Positions 5,935-13,052 of a DNA stretch of 14,494 bases are shown here, one piece after another. The notes under the pieces were generated by a model. The model was not told the origin of the DNA and did no database searches. It was given only the letters and a program-made list of their open reading frames with translations. Position 1 is the stretch's first letter. Every line of letters begins with the position of its first letter. Source of the DNA: Caryophanales bacterium (lineage in GTDB: Bacteria; Bacillota_I; Bacilli_A; RF39; UBA660); contig JAEEKO010000071.1 of NCBI GenBank assembly GCA_016282415.1, forward strand, positions 1-14,494. The letters are read 5' to 3'. Made by a program: the position numbers and the translations under genes.

Positions 5935-5942
5935 GATATAAT
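5934..5942 (+). promoter_or_regulatory. Extended -10 promoter for rplS
   Basis: TGATATAAT shares its first T with the preceding T-run. TTGATT (5914-5919, four of six matches to TTGACA) lies 17 bases upstream of TATAAT. This is the best -35/-10 pair among the extended -10 promoters here, suiting a highly expressed ribosomal gene. Confidence 0.8.
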
Positions 5943-5948
5943 GAACAT

Positions 5949-6023
5949 GCTTTTATGAAAAAGAGCGTTAATCCGCTGGATATTTATCTATGATTTGGAA
6001 TAAATTTAAAGAAAGGATGATCG
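5949..6023 (+). promoter_or_regulatory. Candidate ribosomal protein L19 leader (autoregulatory RNA)
   Basis: About 78 bases of leader precede rplS, against 13-30 for most genes here. Three consecutive hairpins can be drawn: CTTTT-atga-AAAAG (5950-5963), AGCG-ttaatc-CGCT (5964-5977), and ATTTAT/ATAAAT (5982-5987 with 6000-6005). Many Firmicutes carry a known L19 leader at this position. The class is assigned from location and simple structure, not from a consensus match. Confidence 0.5.
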
Positions 6024-6026
6024 TTG

Positions 6027-6368
6027 ATGGCTAATTTAGTTGATAAAATTAATGCTAAACATGTTAGAAAAGATATTCCTGAATTTCGTGTTGGAGATAC
6101 TGTACGTGTAGATGTATGGGTTAAAGAAGGAAAAAAGGAACGTATTCAATCTTTTGAAGGTTTAGTTATTGGCCGTAAAGGTGGAAGTGTTAATGAAACA
6201 TTTTCTGTACGTAAGAAAAGTGGTTCTGTTGGGGTAACAAGAATTTTCCCAGTTAATGCTCCTACTATTGACAAAATTGTTGTAGTTAAGAAAGGATTAG
6301 TAAGAAGATCTAAATTAAACTTCTTAAAATTCTTAAAGAAAGATTACAAAGTAAAAGAAAGAAATTAA
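6027..6368 (+). CDS. rplS: 50S ribosomal protein L19
   Basis: Large-subunit ribosomal protein near the subunit interface. The 113-residue sequence shows the whole L19 pattern: 'FRVGDTVRVDVWVKEGKKER', 'IQSFEGLVIGRKGG', 'NETFSVRKKSGSVGVTRIFP', 'APTIDKIVVVKKG', and 'VRRSKLNFLK'. A TTG at 6024 directly before the ATG could add one residue, but the ATG at 6027 with AAAGGATGA (6012-6020) is the expected start (MANLVDKI). It is transcribed alone, between its own promoter and leader and a strong terminator. lepB follows, as is common in Firmicutes. Confidence 0.97.
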   Translation: MANLVDKINAKHVRKDIPEFRVGDTVRVDVWVKEGKKERIQSFEGLVIGRKGGSVNETFSVRKKSGSVGVTRIFPVNAPTIDKIVVVKKGLVRRSKLNFLKFLKKDYKVKERN

Positions 6369-6390
6369 GCAAAATGCTTAATTTTTTTTT
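6362..6390 (+). terminator. Rho-independent terminator after rplS
   Basis: AAATTAAGC (6362-6370) pairs with GCTTAATTT (6376-6384) around an AAAAT loop, followed by T6382-T6390. The TAA stop codon (6366-6368) is within the stem. Confidence 0.88.
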
Positions 6391-6397
6391 GCATTTA

Positions 6398-6406
6398 TGA
6401 TATTAT
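6398..6406 (+). promoter_or_regulatory. Extended -10 promoter for lepB and the downstream chain
   Basis: TGATATTAT (one mismatch to TGnTATAAT) lies seven bases after the rplS terminator T-run. The ATG of lepB is 17 bases downstream, with GGTGAT (6413-6418) as ribosome site. Confidence 0.6.
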
Positions 6407-6423
6407 TAATATGGTGATACTAA

Positions 6424-6933
6424 ATGTTTAAGAATAAAAAAGCAGCTAAAAAAAATAACCCATGGTATATTGAATTAATTCCATATGTAATAATATTTAT
6501 TGTTGTATTGTTGATTCGTACCTTTATTTTTACACCAGCAGTTGTTGACGGTCCATCAATGGAACCAACGTTATATAATAATCAATGGTTATTGGTTTAT
6601 AAATTTACTAAAATTGATCGTAATGATGTAATTGTTTTTAAATACGATGGTCGCTATTTAGTAAAAAGAGTAATTGGATTACCAAAAGATACGATTAATT
6701 GTGAAGATGGTAAGATATATATTAATGATAAAGAATTAAATGATGAATATACAATTGAAGATAATACATGCACTGGTCAAGTTACATTAAAGAATGATGA
6801 ATATTTTGTATTAGGAGATAATCGTGCGGTTAGTATGGATTCACGTATGATTGGACCAGTGAAGAAAAACATGATCCTTGGAACAACTAACATCCGTATT
6901 TTCCCAATAACTAAGATTGGTTCATTTAAATAA
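6424..6933 (+). CDS. lepB: Signal peptidase I
   Basis: A membrane serine protease that removes signal peptides from exported proteins. It has 169 residues, with a basic N-terminus and one membrane segment (about 17-38), placing the catalytic domain outside as in Gram-positive type I peptidases. The catalytic dyad is Ser45 in 'DGPSMEPTL' and Lys81 in 'YLVKRVIGLP'. Family boxes 'DVIVFK' and 'YFVLGDNRAVSMDSRMIG' are also present. It is first in a run of close genes through to 10448. In many Firmicutes rplS-lepB is followed by the GTPase gene rbgA/ylqF; here an alpha/beta hydrolase occupies that place. Confidence 0.95.
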   Translation: MFKNKKAAKKNNPWYIELIPYVIIFIVVLLIRTFIFTPAVVDGPSMEPTLYNNQWLLVYKFTKIDRNDVIVFKYDGRYLVKRVIGLPKDTINCEDGKIYINDKELNDEYTIEDNTCTGQVTLKNDEYFVLGDNRAVSMDSRMIGPVKKNMILGTTNIRIFPITKIGSFK

Positions 6934-6953
6934 TAATTGTAAGGGGGATTCCT

Positions 6954-7781
6954 TTGAGTAATAATGTTAAATATGTAAATATTATTCTTGATGAAGCAAA
7001 CATAGATTATGTTTGTTTTGGTCATGGTAAGAAGTATTTAATTATTATTCCTGGAGTTGGTGATGGTTTAAAAAGTGTCCGTGGTCTTGCTAATTATTAT
7101 GCACATAAATATAAAGCTTTTAGTAAGAATTATAAAGTATATATAATTAGTCGTCGTCGTGATATTCCGGCATCTTTTACTATCAAAGATATGGCTTTGG
7201 ATATTGCTAATTTATTAATGAATTTAAATATTGAACAGACGAGTATTATTGGTATTTCTCAAGGAGGAATGATTGCTCAAGAATTAGCAATAACATATCC
7301 AGAATTAGTAACCAATCTTGTTTTAATTGTTACTGCACCAAAACTTAATGATACTATGGAAAACACTTTAAATACATGGCTTAAGATGTTAGAGCATAAA
7401 GATTACAAAGGACTCCTTAAAGATACTGCTATTAAATCTTTTGCTGGTAAGAATGCCAATAAGTATATTAAAGTATTTGAGTTATCTAATAAAATTATTA
7501 ATAAAAAGAATTATTTACATTATGAAGTATTATTAAAAGCTTGTTTAAAATTTAATCGTTTAAAAGATTTAAAAGATATTAAAGCTAGAACCCTTATTAT
7601 TGGAGCAAAGTTAGATCAAGTATTAGGGTATGAAGGATCAATTATTTTAAATAAAAATATCCAGAATTCTAAATTAGTATTATTTGATGAATATAGTCAT
7701 GGGGTTTATGATCAAGTAACTAATTTTAATGATCAAATTAAAGATTTTTTAGAAGGTGAAAAAAATGAATGGGAATATTAA
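6954..7781 (+). CDS. Alpha/beta hydrolase
   Basis: A 275-residue serine hydrolase of the alpha/beta fold with no signal peptide. The nucleophile elbow 'IIGISQGGMIAQEL' places Ser102 as nucleophile; Asp221 ('AKLDQVLG') and His249 ('EYSHGVYD') are the probable remaining triad members, and 'LIIIPGVGDGLKS' (29-41) supplies the oxyanion-hole region. Substrate unknown: esterase, lipase or thioesterase activity are all possible. The start is TTG, supported by a strong AAGGGGG (6941-6947) at six-base spacing, the only non-ATG start I accept in this window. It lies 20 bases after lepB and overlaps the following small gene by 17 bases. Confidence 0.82.
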   Translation: MSNNVKYVNIILDEANIDYVCFGHGKKYLIIIPGVGDGLKSVRGLANYYAHKYKAFSKNYKVYIISRRRDIPASFTIKDMALDIANLLMNLNIEQTSIIGISQGGMIAQELAITYPELVTNLVLIVTAPKLNDTMENTLNTWLKMLEHKDYKGLLKDTAIKSFAGKNANKYIKVFELSNKIINKKNYLHYEVLLKACLKFNRLKDLKDIKARTLIIGAKLDQVLGYEGSIILNKNIQNSKLVLFDEYSHGVYDQVTNFNDQIKDFLEGEKNEWEY

Positions 7782-7872
7782 AAATAGTATTGATGCTCGT
7801 CAATATAAAGAATTTGGGGAATCTTTAATGCCTAACAAGAAAGAAGATGAAATAGATAATGATCGAAATTAA
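7765..7872 (+). CDS. Small protein, 35 residues, between the hydrolase and the ABC ATPase
   Basis: ATG at 7765 is preceded by AGAAGGTGA at good spacing. The frame runs 35 codons to TAA (7870-7872). It overlaps the hydrolase end by 17 bases and the ABC ATPase start by 14 bases, so it fills exactly the gap those two leave. The product is hydrophilic and charged ('DARQYKEFGESLMPNKKEDE' in the middle), without a membrane segment, cysteine or recognisable domain. Overlap on both sides suggests translational coupling into the ABC gene, whose own ribosome site is weak (AAGAAGATGA). It might be a real small protein or only a coupling ORF. Confidence 0.5.
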   Translation: MNGNIKNSIDARQYKEFGESLMPNKKEDEIDNDRN

Positions 7873-8566
7873 AAATGTAACTAAAAAATATGGTAAGAAA
7901 ACTGCTATCAGCAATATTACCTTTAATATTGATAATGGAGAAATCTTTGCATTCATTGGTCATAATGGTGCTGGTAAAACTACCCTTATTAAAGCGATGG
8001 TAGGGATTCATGATTTTAATGAGGGTGAAATAATTATTAATGGCACTTCAATTAAAGATGATCCTGTAGCTTGTAAAAGAGAGCTGGCTTATGTTCCGGA
8101 TAATCCTGAATTATATGAAAACTTAAAAGCTATTGATTATATTAATTTTGTATGTGATATGTATGATGTTGATTATGAAACACGTGCAAAAAACATTAAA
8201 AAATATGCCGATCTTTTTGAAATTGAAGATGTATTAAATAATCCAATTAGTTCCTTTTCTCATGGTATGAAACAAAAAGTAGCTTTAACTGCAGCGCTTG
8301 TTCATGATCCTAAAGTATTAATTATGGATGAACCATTTGTTGGTTTAGATCCTAAAGCAGTTTTTAAAATTAAACAAATGATGGCGGAAATGGTTAAGGA
8401 AGGTAAAATTATTTTCTTCTCAACCCATATTTTAGATGTAGCTGAAAAATTATGTTCTCGTGTTGCAATTATTAAAAACGGTAAATTAATTAAAGTAGGT
8501 AGCATGAAAGAAATTAAAGGTGACGAATCACTAGAAGCTGTCTTTATGGAAATGGAAGAAGAATAA
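7859..8566 (+). CDS. ABC transporter ATP-binding protein
   Basis: The nucleotide-binding subunit of an ABC-2-type exporter, 235 residues. Walker A is 'GHNGAGKTT' (34-42), the signature is 'SHGMKQK' (134-140), Walker B is 'VLIMDEP' with catalytic Glu158, and the switch histidine is His190 ('FFSTHIL'). The Q-loop region reads 'AYVPDNPELYENL' without the usual glutamine, a pattern familiar in YtrB/EcsA-like exporter ATPases. It overlaps the small ORF upstream, and its stop codon overlaps the permease start (TAATG), so subunits are probably made in step. Substrate unknown. Confidence 0.93.
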   Translation: MIEIKNVTKKYGKKTAISNITFNIDNGEIFAFIGHNGAGKTTLIKAMVGIHDFNEGEIIINGTSIKDDPVACKRELAYVPDNPELYENLKAIDYINFVCDMYDVDYETRAKNIKKYADLFEIEDVLNNPISSFSHGMKQKVALTAALVHDPKVLIMDEPFVGLDPKAVFKIKQMMAEMVKEGKIIFFSTHILDVAEKLCSRVAIIKNGKLIKVGSMKEIKGDESLEAVFMEMEEE

Positions 8567-10179
8567 TGAGAAAACTATTTTCTTTAATAAAAGCAACTTT
8601 TTCGGAAGGATTAAGTATTGTTAAAATTAGTACTAATCGGATGAGTGCAAAGTTAAAAAAGGTATTACCATATATTTTATTTATATTAATTATTTATTCA
8701 TTTACGTATTATACCAGTTTGTTAACGAAACAATTTCATAAAGTAGGATTAGAATATATTGTTATTTTATTATTTGCATTTTTAACGTTCTTTTTAACGA
8801 TTATGGAAGGCATTTATAAAACCAGTGACTTATTATTTAATTGTAAAGATGATGATTTATTATTAGCGTTACCAATTAAAAAGAGTACTATTTTATTTAT
8901 AAGATTTTTTAAATTTTACGTCTTTGAATTAATGTATAATGCGATGTTTATGATTCCGGCAATAATTAGTTATGCCATCTATGCTAAACCATCTTATTTA
9001 TTTTATATTATTTCGGTTATTATGCTTGTTTTCTTGCCAGTAATTCCAGTATTATTATCAGTAGTTATTGGTTTTATTATTAAACAATTTGTAACCCGTT
9101 TTAAATATAAAAACATTGCTCAAATTATATTTACTTCGGGTTTATTATTAGGAATCTTATATATTTCTTTTAATTCTCAAAAGTTTGTTGAGAAGATGAT
9201 TGCTAATGCGACAACTTTGTTTGATTTAATTAAAAAGATTTATTATCCAGCATATTTATATTATGAATTATTTACGGATTTTAATCTTTATAAATTACTA
9301 ATATACATGGGTATTAACATTATTTTAGTAATTATCGCAATGAATGTTTTAAGTAAGGTATATTATAAAATCAATTCTCGTAGTAAAGAGGTTAGTAATG
9401 TAACTCATTATAGTAAATATAAGATTAAGACACATAAACCATTAATTTCGTTTATGATTAAGGATCTAAAGCGTGTTACATCATCTTCTGTTTATATTAT
9501 TAATGCTTGTTTTGGACTAGTTTTATTTATTGCATCAGCAGTACTTTTAACTAGTCGTAGTAAAACTTTCCTTAATATGTTAAGTACTTATGGTTTAAAG
9601 ATTTCCATGGATCAAATTGCTAAATATATTCCTATTGTATTATTAGCAATGATTGCTTTTGCAGCATTAACTAGTTCTACAACAAGTTCAATGATATCAT
9701 TAGAAGGCAAATCGTTTAGTATTTTAAAAAGTTTACCAATTAGTGCTAAAAAAGTTATCTATGCTAAGGTAGGTAGTGCTTTATTATTAATGATACCAGC
9801 TATTATAATTGGGGATATAATTGTATATGTTAATTATGATTTAAAGATTATAGATATTATTTTAACAATTGTTGCATCTATATTATTACCATTGGTATCA
9901 ACATTACTTGGTATTTTTGTTAATACGTTATATCCGCATATGGATTTTTCTAATGATACTGAGGTAGTAAAACAAAGTATGAGTGTGATGATAGCGTTAT
10001 TTGTTAATTTTGGAATTTTAATTATTATTGGACTTTTAATCTATTTTGGTATTAAGTCTGAATTAGGAATTAGTTTAATAATTCTTATGGTTAATGGTAT
10101 GGCATTATTAATTAATATTATTAGTATCATATTAATTAATACGATTGGTGTTAAAAACTTTAATTTAATAACAATCTAG
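8566..10179 (+). CDS. Large ABC exporter permease subunit
   Basis: A 537-residue polytopic membrane protein with about twelve hydrophobic segments in two halves. The first six or so run from about 34 to 270, a cytoplasmic linker of about 265-300 ('YYKINSRSKEVSNVTHYS') follows, and the rest run from about 308 to 530. The pattern 'LLFNCKDDDLLLALPIKKS' after the second segment, echoed by 'GKSFSILKSLPISAKKVI' in the second half, is typical of the large 'putative ABC exporter' permease family paired with YtrB-like ATPases. The internal echo suggests an old duplication, so one chain may supply both membrane halves. The start overlaps the ATPase stop. Exported substrate unknown. Confidence 0.85.
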   Translation: MRKLFSLIKATFSEGLSIVKISTNRMSAKLKKVLPYILFILIIYSFTYYTSLLTKQFHKVGLEYIVILLFAFLTFFLTIMEGIYKTSDLLFNCKDDDLLLALPIKKSTILFIRFFKFYVFELMYNAMFMIPAIISYAIYAKPSYLFYIISVIMLVFLPVIPVLLSVVIGFIIKQFVTRFKYKNIAQIIFTSGLLLGILYISFNSQKFVEKMIANATTLFDLIKKIYYPAYLYYELFTDFNLYKLLIYMGINIILVIIAMNVLSKVYYKINSRSKEVSNVTHYSKYKIKTHKPLISFMIKDLKRVTSSSVYIINACFGLVLFIASAVLLTSRSKTFLNMLSTYGLKISMDQIAKYIPIVLLAMIAFAALTSSTTSSMISLEGKSFSILKSLPISAKKVIYAKVGSALLLMIPAIIIGDIIVYVNYDLKIIDIILTIVASILLPLVSTLLGIFVNTLYPHMDFSNDTEVVKQSMSVMIALFVNFGILIIIGLLIYFGIKSELGISLIILMVNGMALLINIISIILINTIGVKNFNLITI

Positions 10180-10190
10180 GAGTGATTTAA

Positions 10191-10448
10191 ATGTTAAAAT
10201 TAGGTATTATTTTCTTTATTGTATGTGGTGGTGTAGTAATGTCATTATTCCATCAATTAAAAGACCAGTTAGGAGTAGTAGAGAAAGTCCTTGATCGTTT
10301 ATATACATCTTTTACCTTAGTTTTTATCTTTATAGGATATGTCAGCTATGGTGGTAAGTTTGTTATTTCAATGGTTATTTTATACTTTGCTACAGCCTTA
10401 GTTTTCTCATTATTATTTGCACTAGCATTTAAATTATTTAAAAACTAA
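10191..10448 (+). CDS. Small membrane protein, 85 residues
   Basis: I do not recognise the family. Three hydrophobic segments at about 2-18, 37-55 and 58-81 are joined by a charged stretch ('HQLKDQLGVVEKVLDRLY', 21-38) that could form an amphipathic helix. The ribosome site AGGAGTG (10178-10184) overlaps the permease stop codon, and the gene begins 11 bases after it, so it is co-transcribed with the ABC genes and may be an accessory subunit. No terminator is visible after its TAA; the Rrf2/suf promoter follows at once. Confidence 0.7.
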   Translation: MLKLGIIFFIVCGGVVMSLFHQLKDQLGVVEKVLDRLYTSFTLVFIFIGYVSYGGKFVISMVILYFATALVFSLLFALAFKLFKN

Positions 10449-10478
10449 TTGCAATTCCTACCAAATAGGTAGTATAAT
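10449..10478 (+). promoter_or_regulatory. Promoter of the rrf2-suf operon with an overlapping inverted-repeat operator
   Basis: -35-like TTGCAA (10449-10454), an 18-base spacer, and -10 TATAAT (10473-10478). Between them lies the inverted repeat CTACC-aaata-GGTAG (10458-10472), ending one base before the -10. Its general form (TTCCTACC ... GGTAG) recalls operators of Rrf2/IscR-type regulators in Clostridia, from memory. The position would let bound protein block RNA polymerase, fitting autoregulation by the Rrf2 protein encoded next. Unlike most promoters in the window it has no TGn extension. Confidence 0.7.
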
Positions 10479-10495
10479 TACCTTGAGGTGGCGAA

Positions 10496-10894
10496 ATGCA
10501 CGTATCAACAAAAGGACGTTATGCTTTAATCATTATGTTAGAATTGGCCAAGAACTACGAAGCTGGCCACTTTTTGACGTTGTCAGAAATTGCTAATAAT
10601 AACAAATTATCGATTAAGTATTTAGAACGTATCATGAGTTCTTTAAAGAAGGCTGACTACTTTGAATCCTCCCGCGGTGTTGCTGGTGGTTACAAATTAA
10701 AATATGAACCAGAACATTATAAAATCGGCGATATTGTTCGTCGTGCTGAAGGTGATATTGAAATTACCAATTGTGTTAAAAAAGAATTTAAGTGTCCTGC
10801 TAAGAAGTTATGTAAGACTTATGGTATTTGGAATGAATTAAATGACTTAATAAATGATTATTTAGATAGTAAGACATTAAAAGATTTATTATAG
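10496..10894 (+). CDS. Rrf2-family regulator, IscR/SufR-like
   Basis: A 132-residue dimeric winged-helix repressor. The DNA-binding part shows the Rrf2 pattern: 'STKGRYALIIMLELA' (4-18), 'LTLSEIANNNKLSIKYLERIM', and 'SSRGVAGGYKL' (58-68). Three cysteines, Cys93, Cys100 and Cys106 ('NCVKKEFKCPAKKLC'), match the Fe-S cluster-binding loop of IscR, which CymR-type members lack. The residue three after the last cysteine, His107 in E. coli IscR, is Tyr109 here, so the fourth cluster ligand would differ. The gene lies directly upstream of sufC with the sufC ribosome site across its stop codon. I infer an Fe-S-responsive repressor of its own operon. The ribosome site is GAGGTGG. Confidence 0.88.
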   Translation: MHVSTKGRYALIIMLELAKNYEAGHFLTLSEIANNNKLSIKYLERIMSSLKKADYFESSRGVAGGYKLKYEPEHYKIGDIVRRAEGDIEITNCVKKEFKCPAKKLCKTYGIWNELNDLINDYLDSKTLKDLL

Positions 10895-10904
10895 GAGGAT
10901 TATT

Positions 10905-11654
10905 ATGGAACTATTAAATATTAAAGACTTAGCAACCATTGCTAGCGATGATCAAAATAAAAAGATTTTAGATGGTTTAAATTTAACCATTAATGAAGGT
11001 GAAATCCATGTTATTATGGGACCTAATGGTGGTGGTAAATCAACATTAGCAAATACTATTTTCAATTCCTATCGTTATATTAAAACTAATGGTAGTATTA
11101 TTTTTAATGGTGAAGATATTACTAATAAGAGTACTGATGAAATTGCCCGTTTAGGATTATTTATGTCATTTCAGCATCCAGTAGAATTACCTGGAGTTAG
11201 TGAAACTAATTTCTTAAAAGCAATAAAGGATAAGAAAAATAATGAACACCAAGATGTCTTTGCCTTACAAAAAGAGATTAAAAGCAAAATGGAAGCATTA
11301 AATATTGATTATGATTATCTTAAAAGAGAATTCAATGTCGGCTTTTCTGGTGGTGAAAAGAAGAAAAATGAAATCTTACAAATGATGTTATTAAATCCTA
11401 AGTTAGTTATCTTAGATGAAACTGATTCCGGATTAGATGTTGATGCCATTAAAACTGTTGTTAAGGGAATTAATTTATATAAAAACGATAATAATGCGGT
11501 TTTAATTATCACACATTCCACTAAGATTTTAGAAGGTTTAAATGTTAATCAAGTTCATGTATTAGTAAACGGTAAAATTGTTAAAACGGGTGATGCTAAT
11601 CTAGCTTACCAAATTGAACGCGAAGGATATCAATCATTATTAAATGAAAACTAG
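10905..11654 (+). CDS. sufC: Fe-S cluster assembly ATPase SufC
   Basis: The ABC-type ATPase of the SufBCD scaffold complex for Fe-S cluster assembly in the cytosol, 249 residues. Walker A is 'GPNGGGKST' (39-47), the Q-loop is 'FMSFQHPVELPGVS' with Gln90, the signature 'FSGGEKKKNEILQM' starts at 147, Walker B is 'VILDETDSGLDVDA' with Glu172, and the switch histidine is His204. 'FQHPVELPGV' and 'DETDSGLD' are specific to SufC rather than transport ATPases. AGGAGG (10893-10898) is a near-ideal ribosome site overlapping the Rrf2 stop codon. It overlaps sufB by 11 bases. Confidence 0.96.
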   Translation: MELLNIKDLATIASDDQNKKILDGLNLTINEGEIHVIMGPNGGGKSTLANTIFNSYRYIKTNGSIIFNGEDITNKSTDEIARLGLFMSFQHPVELPGVSETNFLKAIKDKKNNEHQDVFALQKEIKSKMEALNIDYDYLKREFNVGFSGGEKKKNEILQMMLLNPKLVILDETDSGLDVDAIKTVVKGINLYKNDNNAVLIITHSTKILEGLNVNQVHVLVNGKIVKTGDANLAYQIEREGYQSLLNEN

Positions 11655-13044
11655 AGTAGAAGAAAATACCACCTTACAAAATATCTATGATATTAAAACT
11701 AAACATGAATTTGTTGATAAAGAATACGGCTTAACTAAAGAAACCATTGAGAAAATATCCGCTTCAAAAAATGAACCATCTTGGGTTTTAGAATTTCGTT
11801 TAAAAGCCTTAGAATTATTTCATGAACTAAAAGATCCGGATTGGGGACCAGATATTAGCTATTTAGATATTAATAAAATAGCTACTTATGTTAAACCTAA
11901 TAGTAAAGAAAATAAATCTTGGGATGATGTTCCGGATGAAATTAAGAATGTTTTTGATAAACTTGGTATTCCAGAAAGTGAAAAGGAACAAATGGCTGGA
12001 GTTGGAGCCCAATTTGATAGTGAAATTATTTATCATAATTTAGAAGATAAACTAAAAGAACGCGGAGTTATTTATTGTAATTTTGATAAAGCGATAACTT
12101 TATATCCGGAATTAATTGCGAAGTATTTTGCTAAAATTGTTCCGGTTACGGATCATAAATATATTGCATTACATTATGCTTTATTTTCTGGTGGATCATT
12201 TATTTATATTCCGAAAGGTATAAAGCTTGAGTTACCATTGCAAAGTTATTTTAGGTTAAATGAACCTGGGGCAGGACAATTTGAACATACTTTAATAATT
12301 GTTGATGATGATGCTTCTTTAGAGTTTATTGAAGGTTGTTCTGCACCAGGATATAATGATTTAAACTTACATGCTGGTTGTGTTGAATTATATGTTGGTA
12401 AGAATGCCCATTTACGTTTTTCTACAATTGAAAACTGGTCTAAAAACTTACTAAATTTAAATACTAAGAAATGTATTGTTGCAGAAAATGGTAAGATTGA
12501 ATGGATTATGGGTTCGTTTGGATCAAAAGTATCAATGTTATATCCATTAAGTGTTTTAAATGGGGAATATGCTAAAGCATCATATACGTTACTTTCATTT
12601 GCTGGTAACGGTCAAAACCTTGATACGGGATTAAAAGTAATCCATAATGCTCCCAATACGACATTATATTGTGATTCAAAATCAATTTCTAAAGATGGGG
12701 GAATCTGTACTTTCCGTAGTAATGTTTATGTTGCTAAAAAAGCGGTTAATGCTAACATTGCTATTTCATGTGAATCATTAATGTTAGATAGTATTTCTAG
12801 AAGTGATACCATCCCCGTAAGTAATATTAATAATAATCAAATTTTATTTTCTCATGAAGCTAGTGTTGGTAAGATCAGTCCGGATATGATTTATTATTTA
12901 ATGAGTCGTGGATTAAGTGAAAAGGAAGCGGCAGCATTAATTGTTGAAGGCTTTGCGGAACCAATTGCTAAGTCTTTCCCAGTTGAATATGCGGTTGAAA
13001 TGAATCGTTTAATTAATCTTGAATTAGAAGGGACTATTGGATAG
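11644..13044 (+). CDS. sufB: Fe-S cluster assembly scaffold protein SufB
   Basis: The core beta-helix scaffold on which clusters are built with SufC and SufD, 466 residues, normal length. The N-terminal part shows 'YGLTKETIEKISASKNEPSW' and 'FRLKALELF'. The helix core has 'YIPKGIKLELPLQSYFRLN', 'GQFEHTLIIVDDDASLEFIE' and 'SISKDGG'. Cys376 ('ISCESLMLD') corresponds to the cysteine expected to receive sulfur, and 'SRSDTIP', 'SHEASVGKIS' (His404, Glu405) and 'YYLMSRGLSEKEA' are family hallmarks. Arg204 is encoded by AGG. Its start lies within the sufC end; only a weak GAAGGA is upstream, so translational coupling is likely. The order C-B-D differs from the usual Firmicutes order C-D-S-U-B. Confidence 0.96.
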   Translation: MKTRVEENTTLQNIYDIKTKHEFVDKEYGLTKETIEKISASKNEPSWVLEFRLKALELFHELKDPDWGPDISYLDINKIATYVKPNSKENKSWDDVPDEIKNVFDKLGIPESEKEQMAGVGAQFDSEIIYHNLEDKLKERGVIYCNFDKAITLYPELIAKYFAKIVPVTDHKYIALHYALFSGGSFIYIPKGIKLELPLQSYFRLNEPGAGQFEHTLIIVDDDASLEFIEGCSAPGYNDLNLHAGCVELYVGKNAHLRFSTIENWSKNLLNLNTKKCIVAENGKIEWIMGSFGSKVSMLYPLSVLNGEYAKASYTLLSFAGNGQNLDTGLKVIHNAPNTTLYCDSKSISKDGGICTFRSNVYVAKKAVNANIAISCESLMLDSISRSDTIPVSNINNNQILFSHEASVGKISPDMIYYLMSRGLSEKEAAALIVEGFAEPIAKSFPVEYAVEMNRLINLELEGTIG

Positions 13045-13052
13045 GTGATAAT

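Noticed and set aside
662..11521. Minus-strand open frames of 67-82 codons at 662-871, 6777-7025, 8302-8505 and 11315-11521.
   Set aside because: Each lies antisense within a confidently identified gene, has no ribosome site, and reads as low-complexity shadow peptide.
615..12237. Recoding of AGG (to Met, reported in some uncultivated Bacilli) or TGA to Trp.
   Set aside because: AGG occurs at conserved arginine positions (adenosine deaminase Arg104, SufB Arg204), and conserved tryptophans are all TGG with no in-frame TGA.
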